A stretch of 64,000 bases of DNA from Echiichthys vipera (GCA_963691815.1 OY829645.1:5954401-6018400); one strand, 5' to 3'; positions 1 to 11,110 are shown, numbered from the stretch's first letter. Program-made: numbers and translations. The notes: generated by a model from the letters alone, not told the origin.

Positions 1-209
1 TGAGTCTAACCCTGAACTCTGAGTTGATCTACTCTGAGATAGGAAACTCTGAGTTTTCAGTTCCAGAACAGCAGATTTGCGTTAGGTTGATCAACTCAGA
101 GTAGTTTGACCTGGAGTTAAGCGAGTGCACCCCAAGTAAAAAAAGACAGCATCAATGGAGCCCTGATTCGACGAGTCACCATAGCAACGGGGAAGCAGAG
201 CACTACGCT

Positions 210-345
210 ACAACTGGAACTGTAAATATTAATGCGCTCATACGGAGAGTTTGAGCATGTTTTCGCCGAAAGTGTAACACCGCTGCTGCAGCAAAAGAGA
301 GGGAGACGGCGTGGGAGAACATTGCTGCTCGGGTCAGTGCGTAAG
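210..345 (+). pseudogene. Harbinger Myb/SANT-like DNA-binding protein, first part
   Basis: In Harbinger elements a Myb/SANT-like protein is encoded divergently from the transposase and brings it to the transposon ends. Here the plus strand reads MRSYGEFEHVF from 232 and then, in another frame, AAAAKERETAWENIAARVSA to about 345. These are consecutive pieces of the trihelix/Myb-like domain separated by a frameshift near 265. Nothing further of the protein follows, because the sequence passes straight into the transposase piece on the opposite strand. It is a non-functional fragment. Confidence 0.55.
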
Positions 346-1148
346 TTTAAACGTAGTGGCTGTGGCTGTTTTATATGTTGTATAAAAAACTCCCATTTGC
401 AAAAAAACGCAGACAACACACAATATCTGCTGGGATGTGAGAGCATGACTTTGGTTGTTAATGTTGGAAATGTAAGAACGGATAAGGCTGTGTATGTAAA
501 TGATGGTCTGTGACATGAAACGGTGTTGTGCCGTATTCAGCCCCTGCCGTGACATGCACCCCCTCGCATTATAGATGATATTCTGGATCAGAAGGCTATA
601 TAGGAGTAGTTTATATACCGGTAACCCGATTAAAAGCACACACTTTTGAACCTATGAATTGCAAGAAAAGCTGGGATTATATTTAGGAAACGCTAAGTCA
701 AATACATTCAACTTGCTCAAAAGATCCATTTAATTTATTTTGTAATTATGAATGCAGTATATTAAGAACGTCTATGCGCGGTCTGATAATCATCTCCCGA
801 CGAATATTTAATTCTCTGTGCAGTAATGCTGCACCTTCATCCACGGGATCGTTATCAAAAGGACATGCCATGGTAGTGAAATAGTCACCACCTAATATAA
901 CTTCTAATGTAGGCCTGCTAAATGATTTTTATACGTTGTATAAAAAAACTCCCTTTTGCAAAAAAACGCAGCGTAACACGCAATATCTGCTGTGATATGA
1001 AACGGTACCGCTCAAAAAGAGAATTGTCTGGAAATGCAACAAAATCTATAATCAATAGTTTGATAATCATCTCCCGACGAATATTTAATTCTCTGTGCAG
1101 TAATGCTGCACCTTCATCCACGGGATCGTTATCAAAAGGACACGCCAT
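334..1148 (-). pseudogene. Harbinger transposase N-terminal exon, in three rearranged pieces
   Basis: Three pieces of the same exon lie in tandem on the minus strand. Piece A starts at the ATG at 1148 and runs to 918, beginning MACPFDNDPVDEGAALLHRE and continuing to AFPDNSLFERYRF, then jumping to the SQQIL..FFAKGSF part. Piece B starts at the ATG at 871, repeats the same first 30 or so residues, keeps RPRIDVL and stops near 762. Piece C (about 545-334) carries the middle part (QTIIYIHSLIRSYI..SHALTSQQIL) that A lacks. Each is missing a different segment, as expected from duplication plus deletion. The DDE catalytic domain is absent. Recognition is from the MACPF/FERYRF/SQQIL motifs of fish HARBI1-like proteins. 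Confidence 0.7.
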
Positions 1149-1503
1149 GGTAGTGAAATAGTTGCCACCTAATATAACTTCTAATGTCTGATTTTTGCAA
1201 TGATTTTCTGAAAAAACAGACGACAGAACTATACTACGCCAAAACTCGCCCGCTGACTGAATTAATGAGGAAATCAAACACCGTGTGTGGCTGAAAGAGG
1301 GCGGAGACAGAGAGAAACTCAAGGTTTTACCATGGTAACTGACCTAGAGGTTAAGTTACCTCTCTTTCTGAAACAGGCTAGAGTTACCCCTCTGTCTCTG
1401 GTTTGAGTACCTCCCTTTGTGAAATGGAAAAATCAGAGTTTCCCTCATTTCAGGGTTAACAGACTCACAGTTTTCACTAAACCTGCTTTGTGAAACGGGT
1501 CCC

Positions 1504-1984
1504 AGGACTGTTATCCAGCATGAGTAAATTTGGGACATATTAAGACTATGTAAAGTTAAGCTACGACAACTTCCTTTTTCAAGTTTTGGGCAAAATGCAC
1601 CGCCAGGCGACATCAAGGGCATTCCATGAATCCTCAAATTCTTCACAATTTAGCATCACAAAGGTCTTTAGATGCAACCTACCAGATTTGACATCACTCG
1701 GGTTAATTCTCTAGGAGTACAACAAGTCAGAATAGCTTCACTTTGCGAAAAAAAAGCCAAAGTAAATCAAAAATGGCTCCAACTTCCTGTTGGACTTAGG
1801 ATAGGGCTCCAAGAGGCTTTTTTTTAAGTCTCCATACTTCACATCTGCCTACCAAATTTTGTAAGTCTACATCAAATTCAAAGGTGGGAGCAGTGACTTT
1901 GAAATATTCTAGGGGGCGCCCTCAAGCCACTTTGACACACACGAGCCCAAGACCCATATCAGTTATATATCAGACCGTTTAGAC
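1504..1984. repeat. Unclassified teleost interspersed repeat, left part
   Basis: No coding potential. It contains the phrase CTAGGGGGCGCCCTCAAGCC (near 1910) and text on parameter-like short motifs that recur in fish noncoding repeats. The right half resumes at 4948 (GGCGGCGCTATAGAGC and a GGCCCTAATAA end), so this is one repeat into which the hAT element at 1985-4939 jumped. Class unknown; the left boundary against the Harbinger end is approximate. Confidence 0.45.
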
Positions 1985-2076
1985 CAGGGGTCTCCAACCT
2001 TTTTCCCTCTGAGAGCTACTTTTACAAAATCAGAATGGATGCGAGCTACTCATGTTTTGTAACATTTATTCTTATA

Positions 2077-2880
2077 CTGTATTTTAACCCAAACAAACTC
2101 AATAAGCTTGTTTTAACTGAACATTTACAAAATATCAGTGTCCACAGCTCACATTTTGTATCAAAACATCACAAACAATAAATCATCATTTGCATTTTGT
2201 CTTTCTGTATACTTTTTGGTGTGTATCTCACACTATTAGCGAAAGTGAAATAAGAATGCTATCAAAACAAAACAATGCCATTACAAATACAGATATTGTT
2301 AACTATTCAGTCATCATTTTGTTATATCTGCTCATGTCACTGTATCACACTTCACAAGAGTATTCACATGCATAGTGATATGTATATGCTGGAGTATACC
2401 CACTTAGGTTCACTCTTATGGAGTCATTCATTTGGTCATCAGTCAGTCTTGTTCTGAACTTTGATTACTGTATTTTAACCCAGACAAACTCAATACGCTT
2501 GTTTTAACTGAACATTTACAAAATATCAGTGTCCACAGCTCACATTTTGTATCAAAACATCACAAACAATAAATCATGTGCATTTTGTCTTTCTGTATAC
2601 TTTTTGGTGTGTATCTCACACCATTAAATTGAAATAAGAATGCTATCAAAACAAAACAATGCCATTACAAATACAGATATTGTTAACTATTCAGTCATCA
2701 TTTTGTTATATCTGCCCATGTCACTGAATCACACTTCACAAGAGTATTCACATGCAGAGTGATATGTGTGATGCACAGTCTTTTTTAGTTAGTGAGATGA
2801 TTGGCACTGCATGGAGCCAACAAGAGAGGTGTATGCTGGAGTATACCCACTTAGGTTCACTCTTATGGAGTCATTCAAAT
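2077..2880. repeat. Imperfect tandem duplication in the hAT 3' region
   Basis: About 380 bp (2077-2467) is repeated at 2468-2880: ACTGTATTTTAACCC, ATTTTGTATCAAAACATCAC and GGTTCACTCTTATGGAGTCA occur in the same order in both. The first copy includes a shortened piece of the transposase C-terminus with about 60 bp missing around 2385. The duplication sits downstream of the stop codon and does not alter the main frame. Confidence 0.8.
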
Positions 2881-4789
2881 GGTCATCAGTCAGTCTTGTT
2901 CTGAATTTTGATTTCATTACATTCATATCAGAAAAGGCTGACTCACACAGGTATGTAGACCCAAACAAAGCAGACATTTTCAAAGCTGCTTGGTGAAGGT
3001 TTTTGTAGTTGTCTGGGTCTACTAAGCTCCAAAAATGTTCAGAATGCTGCTGAGACTTGAGCTGCACATTATTTTGAAGTGTTACAACCTCAATTTCCAT
3101 TTCACCAGGATCAACACAGAAAAGTTCTGCCATCTGTCCTGAAATCTCACTTGTGTCCACATCCATGAAAGGGTTGGCCATAAATGTCACACAGGGCTCA
3201 AGTCTCTCAAAGTCACTGAATCTGTCTGCAAACTCCTGTCCCAGCCTTGACAAGAGGTCACAATACTTGGAAACATTTAAAACACTGGCTGCACCTGTGT
3301 GACTTTCCAACATCTTGGAGACAGAGGGGAAGTGCTGAAACTTTTTGTTTTTCACTTGCTGAATGTACAATGACAGTTTTGCACTGAATGCCTTGACAGC
3401 ACTGATCATATCAGATATGGTTTTATCTTTGCCTTGTAACTGTAGGTTCAGGTGGTTAATTTTCTCAGTTACATCAGTCAGGAAAGCAAAATCCAGCAGC
3501 CACTCTGGATCAGATAACAGGGTGGTATCCTCCTCCCTCGTTTCCATGAAAGCCTTGATTTCATCCAGCAAGGAAAGAAAGCGATGTAGTATCTTACCTC
3601 GACTTAGCTATCTGATGTCAGTGTGGAGGAGGAGATCCCCATACGCCGCAGAGCATTCCTCCAGGAACAGCTTGAAGCTCCGGTGTTGTTTTGCCTTTGC
3701 CCGAATGGAATTGATGATCTTAATAACAGGCGCCATGACATGGTCAAATCCCATTACTTTTGCACATATAGCCTGTTGGTGTATGATGCAATGATAGTTC
3801 AGAAACTTCGGAAAGTCCGGATCCGCTTTGCAGTGCGCAATAAATCCCGAGTGATGACCTGTCATTGCGGGCGCGCCGTCTGTTGTTACAGACACCAGCT
3901 TTTCAACGGGGATCTTTTTTTCCACAAAGTAGTCCTTCACTTCGTTGTAAATATCCACTCCCCTGGTAGTAGTTTTCAGTGGAAGTAAGGTCAAGAATTC
4001 TTCTTTGGTGGAGAAGTCATCAAACACCATGCGAATGAAAACAGCTAGCTGGGCTGTATCACTGGAGTCGACAGACTCATCACACTGAATTGAAAACCAT
4101 TTGCACCTGTTCATGTCCGACTCCAGCTGTTTTGCAGCATCTGCAGACAGCGCAGACACTCTCCTTGCCACCGTATTAGCGCCAAGCTGTACATCGGCAA
4201 TAGCAGACAAAATTTCTGTCTTACTTTTATGGTCCTTGAATAACGTTTCAGCCACTGCAGTCATTGCCTCTTTCACGATGCCGCCATCGGTGAACGGCTT
4301 TTTGTGCTTCGTTAAGATGTGCGCCACTTTAAACGAGGCCTCTGTCGCTGCATTGCCCTTCTTTGTCGGTTTGGTGAACAAATCCTGTTGTCTTTGAAGC
4401 GTTGTTTTCAGCTCTCTTATCTTTTCTTTTCGTAGACTGCTACCTGCTGGAAAGTCTCTTGAAAAGTTGCTGTGGACTTTGGTGAAATGGCGTTCCACAT
4501 TACACTTTTTACCGACCGACACGCCAGCACCGCAGATCAGACACACACACTTGTCGTTAACGTTGGTAAAACAAAACTCTGTTTCCCATTCTTCGTGGAA
4601 ATTATATGTAGGTCTAGTTTTTTGCCTCTTACTCGTATGAGCTGCTCCCGCGGACATGGCTGCTGCCAGTCTCTCTTCTTTTGTTTTGTATTTCGTCACC
4701 ACTGACACATCAAGATTGACAGCAGCGCAATCGTTTGATTGACAACTAATTGGCAAATAATCACTCTGTGTCCGAAGGGGGAGGGACAC
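2789..4789 (-). pseudogene. hAT transposase with one in-frame stop
   Basis: The frame is continuous over 667 codons except for a TAG at 3610-3608, which falls just before LSRGK where hAT proteins have a conserved Trp (the WLSRG motif). From the 4789 start: a BED-type zinc finger at about residues 81-107 (CLIC, then H-x4-H), an RNase H-like core with WFSIQCDESVD (about 232) and VSVTTDGAPAMTG (about 304), and a C-terminal hATC dimerisation part FGSTYLCESAFSDMNVMKSK..RTRLTDDHL. An alternative start is the Met at 4657 (MSAGAAHTSKRQKTR), which leaves the BED finger intact. Closest in style to GTF2IRD2/ZBED5/SCAND3-like transposases. The protein would cut and rejoin the CAGGGG ends in the nucleus. 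Confidence 0.88.
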
Positions 4790-4947
4790 CTGTGAATTTC
4801 ATTGGATATAAGGTGGCAGTTGGCCGTGTGACCAATCAAGTTTTCACATTTATGTACGATCCATTTACCCTTTGGCGAGCTACTTGGAAAGTAGCTACGA
4901 GCTACTGGTAGCTCGCGAGCGACGTGTTGGAGACCCCTGGTTTAGAC

Positions 4948-5262
4948 ACTAATGATGCATGTGCAACTTGTTGTCCCCTTAAGAGCACAATTAGCACCTC
5001 AAAAATGCTAAAAGTAATTAGGCGGCGCTATAGAGCTGACGGGCCCCGCCTAAGCTCAAATGTGTCATCAAATCGAAGTACTAGTTTGAATGTGGGCGAA
5101 ACATTTCGGTAAGGTTTGTGCATCCTCAAACGTGTTCGCAAAATGAAAATTGACAAAAATGTACATGTGTGGACCGTTTTAGGCCCCTGGTACTGTCGTG
5201 CTTGGGCCGTAATAATAATCATTCCAATTACTTCGTTGGTGCTCAGGCCCTAATAAAATAAT
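4948..5262. repeat. Unclassified teleost repeat, right part
   Basis: Continues the repeat broken by the hAT element. Ends near 5262 with CTCAGGCCCTAATAAAATAA. No open frame of note. Confidence 0.4.
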
Positions 5263-5740
5263 CAATTTAGAATAAATAACAATACATTCAAACAGTTGGA
5301 AGTGCAGAACTATGATCAATAGAAGCAGCGACATGTTCTTCTTTAAACTCTATATCACTCCTCTTTGTGCATTGAAATGCAGATTGACTAACAGTGGGAT
5401 GCATGTTCATGTCCTTCAGATCCCTTTTATACAATCATTACATTTAATCCTAAATAAATTCATATAAAATACAATTCTCGTGTCTTGTCAGTTCCTTCAA
5501 TGTATGCAGTAACAGTAATGATATTAAATATATAATATATGCAGTTTTAGGCAGTGTCCTCATTAAGGATCCTAGTGTTCTGAGGGCAGAAGCTCCCTCG
5601 AACCTTGTGGCACGTTCTTCCTGATCTCAACAGGGAGAAGAGGCTGTTACCAATGTGGTTGGGATGTACTGTGCCAAACGCGGATGAGCTCGAGCTTGTG
5701 CCAATTTCTCTTTTACATTGTCAGGGCACTTTAGTTAACC
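5263..5740. other. AT-rich stretch, nothing recognised
   Basis: No gene, RNA or transposon end is recognisable. A short GC-richer piece at 5570-5720 (GAGGGCAGAAGCTCCCTCG) could be a fragment of an old element but matches nothing I can name. Confidence 0.3.
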
Positions 5741-6270
5741 AGAGCTTCAATTCAATTCACTTCAATTTTATTTATAGTACCAAATCATAACAAAAGTTAT
5801 CTCAGGACACTTTACAAACTAGGTAAAGACCACACTCTATGACTTATTTATGATAAACATAGACCCAACAATTCCCCCGTAGAGTACGGTGGCAATGAAA
5901 ACCTTCCCTAACAGGCAGGAACGTCAGACAGACCCAGCTCTGTGGAGGACGGCCATCAGTCTTGACCAGTTAGCCTCCAGCCCTGGTCCAAGGATGCTCA
6001 TGAAGGAGGATCTGAATGGGGTATGAGGATTGACAGGCCCAAGGATCAGGGCCATCTGCATCCCAGCTATCTTTCAGTCTATAGTGGCACCATTAGCATC
6101 ACTGCTCACCTATCGAGCAGTCCTGAGGTTTGGGCGAGGAGGCAGGCCCTGGTCTTTAGCTGTGCTGGGCTTCTCTGGACCATGAGCAGGGTGTGGACCT
6201 TTACCCAGGATGTAGTGCTTCCAGGCTGGGATGGACTCTTCCACAGATGCCCAATAGCTTGTCTAGAACA
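5741..6270. repeat. Common fish interspersed repeat (TTTATTTATAGTACCAAATC type)
   Basis: Contains TTCAATTTTATTTATAGTAC, AAATCATAACAAAAGTTATC, CAGGACACTTTACAAA and CAGACCCAGCTCTGTGGAGG, a combination found repeatedly in teleost genomic and 3' UTR sequence. A second shorter, decayed copy is at 57060-57160. Class uncertain; no protein. The following 6271-6480 holds nothing recognised. Confidence 0.5.
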
Positions 6271-6914
6271 GAGAAACAATGTTTGTGAATTAGCGGAACT
6301 AAACTACAATTGTTTGTTTTCTGTATTTGAACTCCTATAAGTGTGTATGAAAAGCTGTTTCAGTGTTTTCCACCAGCACATCTGAGCTTTCAACTGCATC
6401 CGCACAGAATGATGAGGTAACTGTTTTAGAAAAAGTCAACAGTCATATTAAGTACTACAATACATCCACTTTTAATTTTACAAAAGAAAGCAATACGGAT
6501 AATTCATGGGGTTGGATCACACAAACTCACTATTCTTACATTCAAAACTAATAAAATTCAATGATATGTTGGATTTTTATACAGCACAAATACTATTTAA
6601 AAAAAAAAAATCTACTACCAGAAAACATTCAGACACTATTCACTGGAAGGGAAGGGGGTTATAATCTAATGGGAAAATTTAAATTCAAAACACTGAAGGC
6701 ACGCACAACAAGAAAAACTTTTAGTATTTCAATATGTGGGGTTAAATTATGGAACAGTCTGGAGGGGATGCTTAGGGAATGTCCAAACATAAACCAGTTT
6801 AAAAATATATATATATAAGGAGATGATTTTTACAAGGCACAGAAATGAGGAGGGTGTATGATTATTATTGTGTGTATATTGTTTATTTACTTTGTCATTT
6901 ATGTATCTATGTGT

Positions 6915-6953
6915 TTTCTTCAGTATGTGTGTGTATGTATGTATGTATATGTG

Positions 6954-6999
<46 letters not shown>

Positions 7000-7025
7000 T
7001 CCGTGTGTATGTATGTATGTTATAT
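6915..7025. repeat. Microsatellite (GT)n with (GTAT)n edges
   Basis: A run of alternating GT flanked by GTATGTAT units. Valine/Cys/Tyr-rich frames through it are artefacts. Confidence 0.95.
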
Positions 7026-7078
7026 ATTATAATAATATAAAGAATAATATAATATTTTATTAAGATAAATATGTTTTG

Positions 7079-8140
7079 TTTGCTATGGCGCCGTACTAGG
7101 TGGCAGCCTGTAACAGCAGCTCCCGTGGATTTTTAAGTTTTTAAAAGTTTTTGTTGTGTTTGTGTTCTGGTTTTTGCTGAACTTTTGGCGACTCTTCTCC
7201 GGAGACTGGGAGAGGATGAACTTCTTTCTTTTTTTTTTTAACTTTCACGGCACTTTTTGTGGCACTGGCGGGCAACTTTGTAAAGTGGACTAGACAGAAT
7301 CACCTGCTGCTGAACATCAGCAAGACCAGAGAGATGGTGATAGATTTCAGGAAGAAGAGGATGACGGCTTTCCAACCTCTGTGCATTCTGGGAAGGGATG
7401 TGGAGGCGGTGGAGGATTACAAGTACCTGGGTGTTACCATCAACCATAGACTGGACTGGAGATCTAACACTGAAGCTGTTTACAAGAAGGGGATGAGCTC
7501 CTTCAACGTGTGCAGCAGGATGTTTGAGATCTTTTATCAGTCTGTGGTGGCCAGTGTACTTTTCTTTGCTGTGGTTTGTTGGGGAAGCAGCATTGGCGCC
7601 AGCGACACCAACAGACTCAACAAACTGATTAGAAAGGCTGGCTCTGTGATTGGCTGCAAACAATTCACTCTGGAGGCTGTGGTGGAGAGGAGGACACTGA
7701 AAAAAATGTTATCCATCATGGATAATCCTCTCCACCCTCTCCAACTCACACTGGACAGAAAGCGGAGCACCTTCTCCAAAAGGCTGCTTCAGCTTCGCTG
7801 TCGTAGCAACAGATACAGGAAATCTTTCCTGCCACAATCCATCACTTTATATAATAACTCTCTCACCTCTGCCTGACAGAGAACTCTGGTCTCTCTACTG
7901 TTTTTTTTGTTTTGTTTTGTATATATTATTATTGTTATAGTATATTTTGCATATTTTGATGTACATATTATTATTGTTTATGGCACACTGTGCACTGTAT
8001 ATATACACTATGTATATATTGGATTCTATTTATGTTATGTACAAAGTGTTTATTTGCTGACCCAATACTGTATGCTTTGTTGGATATAGAACAAGGATAA
8101 TTGAAGAATTGCAAATGGAAGTTATTATTATTGTTATTTT
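7079..8140 (+). mobile_element. Inner non-LTR retrotransposon, internally deleted
   Basis: Begins near GCTATGGCGCCGTACTAGG with what looks like a LINE 5' untranslated region (7079-7255) and then jumps directly into the C-terminal part of the reverse transcriptase frame. ORF1, endonuclease and the RT catalytic core are therefore missing. An AT-rich 3' tail follows to about 8140. Boundaries are approximate and no clear target duplication was found. Confidence 0.5.
7259..7876 (+). pseudogene. LINE ORF2 C-terminal part (after RT catalytic core)
   Basis: About 205 residues. The frame contains NHLLLNISKTREMVIDFRKK, VEAVEDYKYLGVTINHRLDW, FYQSVVASVLFFAVVCWGSS and LNKLIRKAGSVIG, which are the RT thumb and connecting regions of jockey-superfamily LINE proteins. 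The catalytic YxDD lies upstream and has been deleted. Compared with relatives about ten residues appear to be missing at YKKGMSSFNVCSRM. It ends naturally at TAG/TGA near 7876, as in full-length copies (..FLPQSITLYNNSL..). Confidence 0.7.
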
Positions 8141-8400
8141 TACTAGATAGATAGAAGACAAAATATTTCAGTACGTGTTATTTCAGTAATATTTATTAAT
8201 AAGGGTTGAAATAAAATAAGTTTATACTTCTTCCCACTCCTTTTCGGATATGTAAACATAATTTATATATTTTTTTCAGTTTACTTTGTTATTGTACATT
8301 TACTTTTCTCTGTTTTTTTCCCTTTTCTTTATGACTGCCCATTAATGTATGATAATTTTGTTTTTTCACATATTCGAAATAAACTATCTAAACTAAACTA

Positions 8401-9236
8401 AGTAAACATGATTTGTATAAGTCAGTTAAAAGCATTAAATACGCTTGATATGATCTTTCAACAATAAACTGTTAAGTTGAGGTGTGTACTTAATTTATCC
8501 CCTCCGCTAACGAGCCGAGCAGCATGTTTTTACCGTTTTTAATCAGTGGTTCTGTTTGTTTTGGAGAGGAGGAGACCTCTGCAGTAAAAACCTTGTGAAC
8601 TATGACCACTAAAGAAATCCTAACAGGAGATTAAAAAAGTAAATTACATATCGTTTCAGTGATTACAATCTTACATGTATTTTAATTAGCTGGAGTGGTG
8701 TTAATCTGAAGCTGTAGAAACTTTGATTGCTGATTGGATGATGGAGCAGCGAGGCCTCTCCTCACTTACTACTTAAGTCATTATCAGTAACATCTATGCT
8801 TTAACATTGGCAAAAGCAGTATTGGTCTGTGAAAGAAATCTCTTATGAGGAAATGTGCCCCGTGGTTTTAGATAGATATCACCACAAATAGAAAATGAAT
8901 CAAATGAACAATGTCAAATAGAATCACATGATTTAAGAGGGCAGTCAGCTACATTAAGTAGCTTCTCTTTCCTTGTTTAAGTTTACTTAAATAAAGTGGA
9001 GCTAATGCATCGGAAGTTTTCAGATTAGCAGCAAAATTGACCTCAAATGTGAAATTGTGATGCAAGTACTTGTTACATCCAGAGCCAGGAGATTAGGGCT
9101 TGGCAGCTGTCTTCCTCTGAGACTATCCGCTATCTTCTGTAAATCCTGCAGTAACAGAGAACACACACTTATCTACACAGAAAGAGAGAGAGAGAGAGGG
9201 AGGCGAGGCAGTGGTCTAGTGAGCTAGAGAGTGAGA
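8401..9236. other. Non-coding stretch with no recognised gene
   Basis: AT-rich sequence. Around 8560-8780 there is a phrase GGAGGAGACCTCTGCAG seen in fish repeats of unknown class. A (GA)n run lies at 9181-9203. No frame, RNA gene or transposon end can be supported until the Gypsy LTR begins at 9237. Confidence 0.35.
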
Positions 9237-9436
9237 TGTCATATATAGTTTATATAACTGAACTAATGTTGCCACAGCATCTGTAACATTGTAATGCAGA
9301 GTAGTTAATGTATTGTTGCCATGTTTATGAAGACGCTTTTCTTATGCCTGTTTGTTAAGTTATTTGCACGTCATTAAATTAAATATAAATGGGTCGAGCC
9401 GACCCTTGATCACTTTAAATGGTGTCAGAGGTAGTT
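9237..9436 (+). repeat. Gypsy 5' LTR and tRNA-Leu primer binding site
   Basis: LTR 9237-9419 begins TGTCATATATAG. Immediately after it, TGGTGTCAGAGGTAGT (9420-9435) matches 13 of 16 bases of the complement of a tRNA-Leu 3' end (..ACTTCTGACACCA). This fixes the LTR edge and the orientation. Confidence 0.75.
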
Positions 9437-9485
9437 AAATGAACAACCACTAAATTAAGAAGATAGGCGGCAAGAAGAAAATAAA

Positions 9486-10210
9486 TGACTAAGTTTAACC
9501 CTCCAGGAGACTTTACGTTTGACAAGTCGACAGAGTGGCCCAAGTGAAAGCAACGGTTCGACGATAGCGATATTTAGTGGCCTGATTTACGCCATGGGCA
9601 AAGAGGCAGAAAACATTATCAAGTCATTCACGTTTGCTCAAGGGGAGGACCGCAATGACTTTTTACATTATTAAGGGGAAGTTTAACAATGACATTTTTC
9701 CATGAATAGTATCCACAAACAGCCATGTTTTTACCAACAGCTCTAACGGCCGGGTGAGAAGGCAGAATGTTTCATCAGAGCCCTGTATGATCTCTCAGAG
9801 CACTGTGAGTTTGGAGCAACTACAGAGGAAAATATCTGCAACCTCATTGTCGTCAGGATAATGGAACAAGAGTTCTTCTGCAGGCTGCAGCTGATGGCAG
9901 ACCTGACGCTGACGCACACAATACAGACCATCAGACAATCAGCAGATGGTCTGGGCAAAAATGAGTCTGCAAGGAGACACTACGGGATCAGTACAGGAGG
10001 TGTAGCTTAAATGTAAAAGTACAAACTGGAAACCACAACAGCGACAACAAGGCAAGTCAAAGGACATTTTCCAAATTATTGGGAAATGAGAAGAAACGTG
10101 GACAGCATAATAGTGATGAAAAGTGCCCTGTAGAAAGAGCTACCTGCCACAACTGTCACAGAATGGGACACTGGGCCAGAGTATGTGGCAGGAGGTCAAT
10201 GAATGAGGTC
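9486..10210 (+). pseudogene. Gypsy gag (capsid and zinc knuckle)
   Basis: The start MTKFNPPGDFTFD.. and W-P-K are typical of Gypsy/K02A2.6-type gag proteins, followed by ..AMGKEAENIIKSFTFAQGED.. in the capsid. Several stops and frameshifts occur between 9540 and 10080. The nucleocapsid knuckle near 10147-10190 reads CHNCHRMGHWARVC, a C-x2-C-x4-H-x4-C finger. The protein would have packaged element RNA in cytoplasmic particles; this copy cannot. Confidence 0.7.
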
Positions 10211-10279
10211 ACAGAGACTACGAGAGATGAGCAGACCTCTTATTTCCTGGGGTCAATGTGTGATGCTAATGAGAAAAGT

Positions 10280-10465
10280 GAACAGTGGACTGTGCAACTA
10301 CATGTTGATTCCTCTCCAGTAGAATTTAAGATTGACACGGGAGCGGATGTTTCTGTCATAAGTGAGGACAAGTTTCACACACTCCTGATATTCCTCTGGA
10401 CAGCCCTGGAGGTAATGCAAAAGCCATTCACAAAGGACATGATTATCCCTTCACGGCCTAAGTAG
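10280..10465 (+). pseudogene. Gypsy aspartic protease
   Basis: FKIDTGADVSVISEDKF (near 10325-10375) holds the catalytic D-T-G triad of a retroelement aspartic protease, which would cleave the gag-pol precursor. The frame runs on from the gag zinc knuckle in one ORF (10079-10465). The flap and C-terminal half are lost: the sequence after 10390 does not match a protease, and RT sequence starts within 250 bp. Confidence 0.7.
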
Positions 10466-10626
10466 TACGTGGATGTAGAGTCAGCAATCTCGTCAGCCAG
10501 ACCCTGCCAGTAAGGATGAACCTGGTGAGGCGAGTAGATGAGCTAAAATGTATCACCAGCCACCTAACCCACAGTGAACACTCAGTGGTACTCTAAAAAC
10601 TGAACCAGTCAAAATCCAGTTAAGAG

Positions 10627-11056
10627 ATGATGCTGTACTTTCCCTTGTTACAGGAGGTGGAAGTGGAAATACAGAGGATGGAGAAGGATGGTGTCCTCGA
10701 ATGGGTGGCACAACCAACTGAATGGTGCACTCCCATGGCACCTGTCCTGAAGAAGAACACAGGCACAGCCCAGATTTGCGTTGACCTGACAAAACTTTTG
10801 TATAAGTCAGTCAAAAGAGAACAGATCCCTCTGCATCCAGACAGCTGCAAGCTGACAGCATTCATAACACCATTTGGCAGATACTGTTTCAAAACATTAC
10901 CTTTCGGCATAACCAGTGCACCAGAGAACTTCCACCAGAAGATGCTGGAGACTCTAGAAGGACTGGAAGGCGTGGCAGTCTTCATGGATGACATGCTAAT
11001 CTATGGGACCTCAATAGATCAACATGATGCCCAACTCGAGAAGGTGCTGCAGCGTG
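10627..11056 (+). pseudogene. Gypsy reverse transcriptase, internally deleted
   Basis: Fingers motif near 10654-10780 (EVEIQRMEKDGVLEWVAQPT, then TPMAPVLKK..ICVDLTKL), palm motif F-G-R-Y-C-F-K-T-L-P-F-G-I-T-S-A-P-E near 10873-10930, and catalytic FMDDMLIYG (10981-11007) where D-D is the metal-binding pair. About 50 residues between CKLTAFI.. and the fingers are missing compared with family members, and RNase H is absent: the frame ends at 11121 where integrase sequence begins. Confidence 0.8.
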
Positions 11057-11110
11057 ATGAGTTGGCAGGGTTGAAACCAAATCATCCATTACAAGTGCTC
11101 AAGTCATTCA

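Larger units (their letters stand above)
1..1503 (-). mobile_element. PIF/Harbinger DNA transposon, decayed, left end cut by window
   Basis: The right end (about 1420-1503) finishes in ..TGCTTTGTGAAACGGGTCCC. Its reverse complement matches the sequence at the very start of the window (TGAGTCT..AACCCTGAA), so the two are terminal inverted repeats and roughly 35 bases of the left end lie outside the window. Inside are a minus-strand fragment of a HARBI1-like transposase and a plus-strand start of the Myb-like partner protein, the divergent pair typical of Harbinger elements. The later transposase exons that would hold the catalytic residues are missing, so this copy could not move by itself. 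Confidence 0.75.
1985..4939 (-). mobile_element. hAT transposon, complete ends, GTF2IRD2/ZBED-like transposase
   Basis: Terminal inverted repeats are CAGGGGTCTCCAAC at 1985 and GTTGGAGACCCCTG ending at 4939. They are flanked by an exact 8-bp target site duplication GTTTAGAC (1977-1984 and 4940-4947), the hallmark of hAT transposition. The element is 2955 bp and carries one minus-strand transposase frame interrupted by a single stop. Its 3' part contains an internal tandem duplication. The perfect duplication and the nearly open frame suggest a relatively young insertion compared with its neighbours. Confidence 0.93.
6480..8400 (+). mobile_element. Outer non-LTR retrotransposon, interrupted by a second LINE
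   Basis: The left part (about 6561-6818) encodes the end of a LINE reverse transcriptase protein, with ..ISICGVKLWNSLEGMLRE.. followed by ..INQFKNIY.., the C-terminal signature of fish jockey-superfamily ORF2 proteins. The matching 3' tail reappears at about 8150-8400 (CTTCTTCCCACTCCTTTT, then AATAAACTATCTAAACTAAACTA). A different LINE fills the space between. Clade not certain (CR1/Rex1/L2 group). Confidence 0.5.

Noticed and set aside
6845..7063. Val/Cys/Tyr-rich hydrophobic frames resembling membrane proteins
   Set aside because: They are translations of the (GT)n/(GTAT)n microsatellite.
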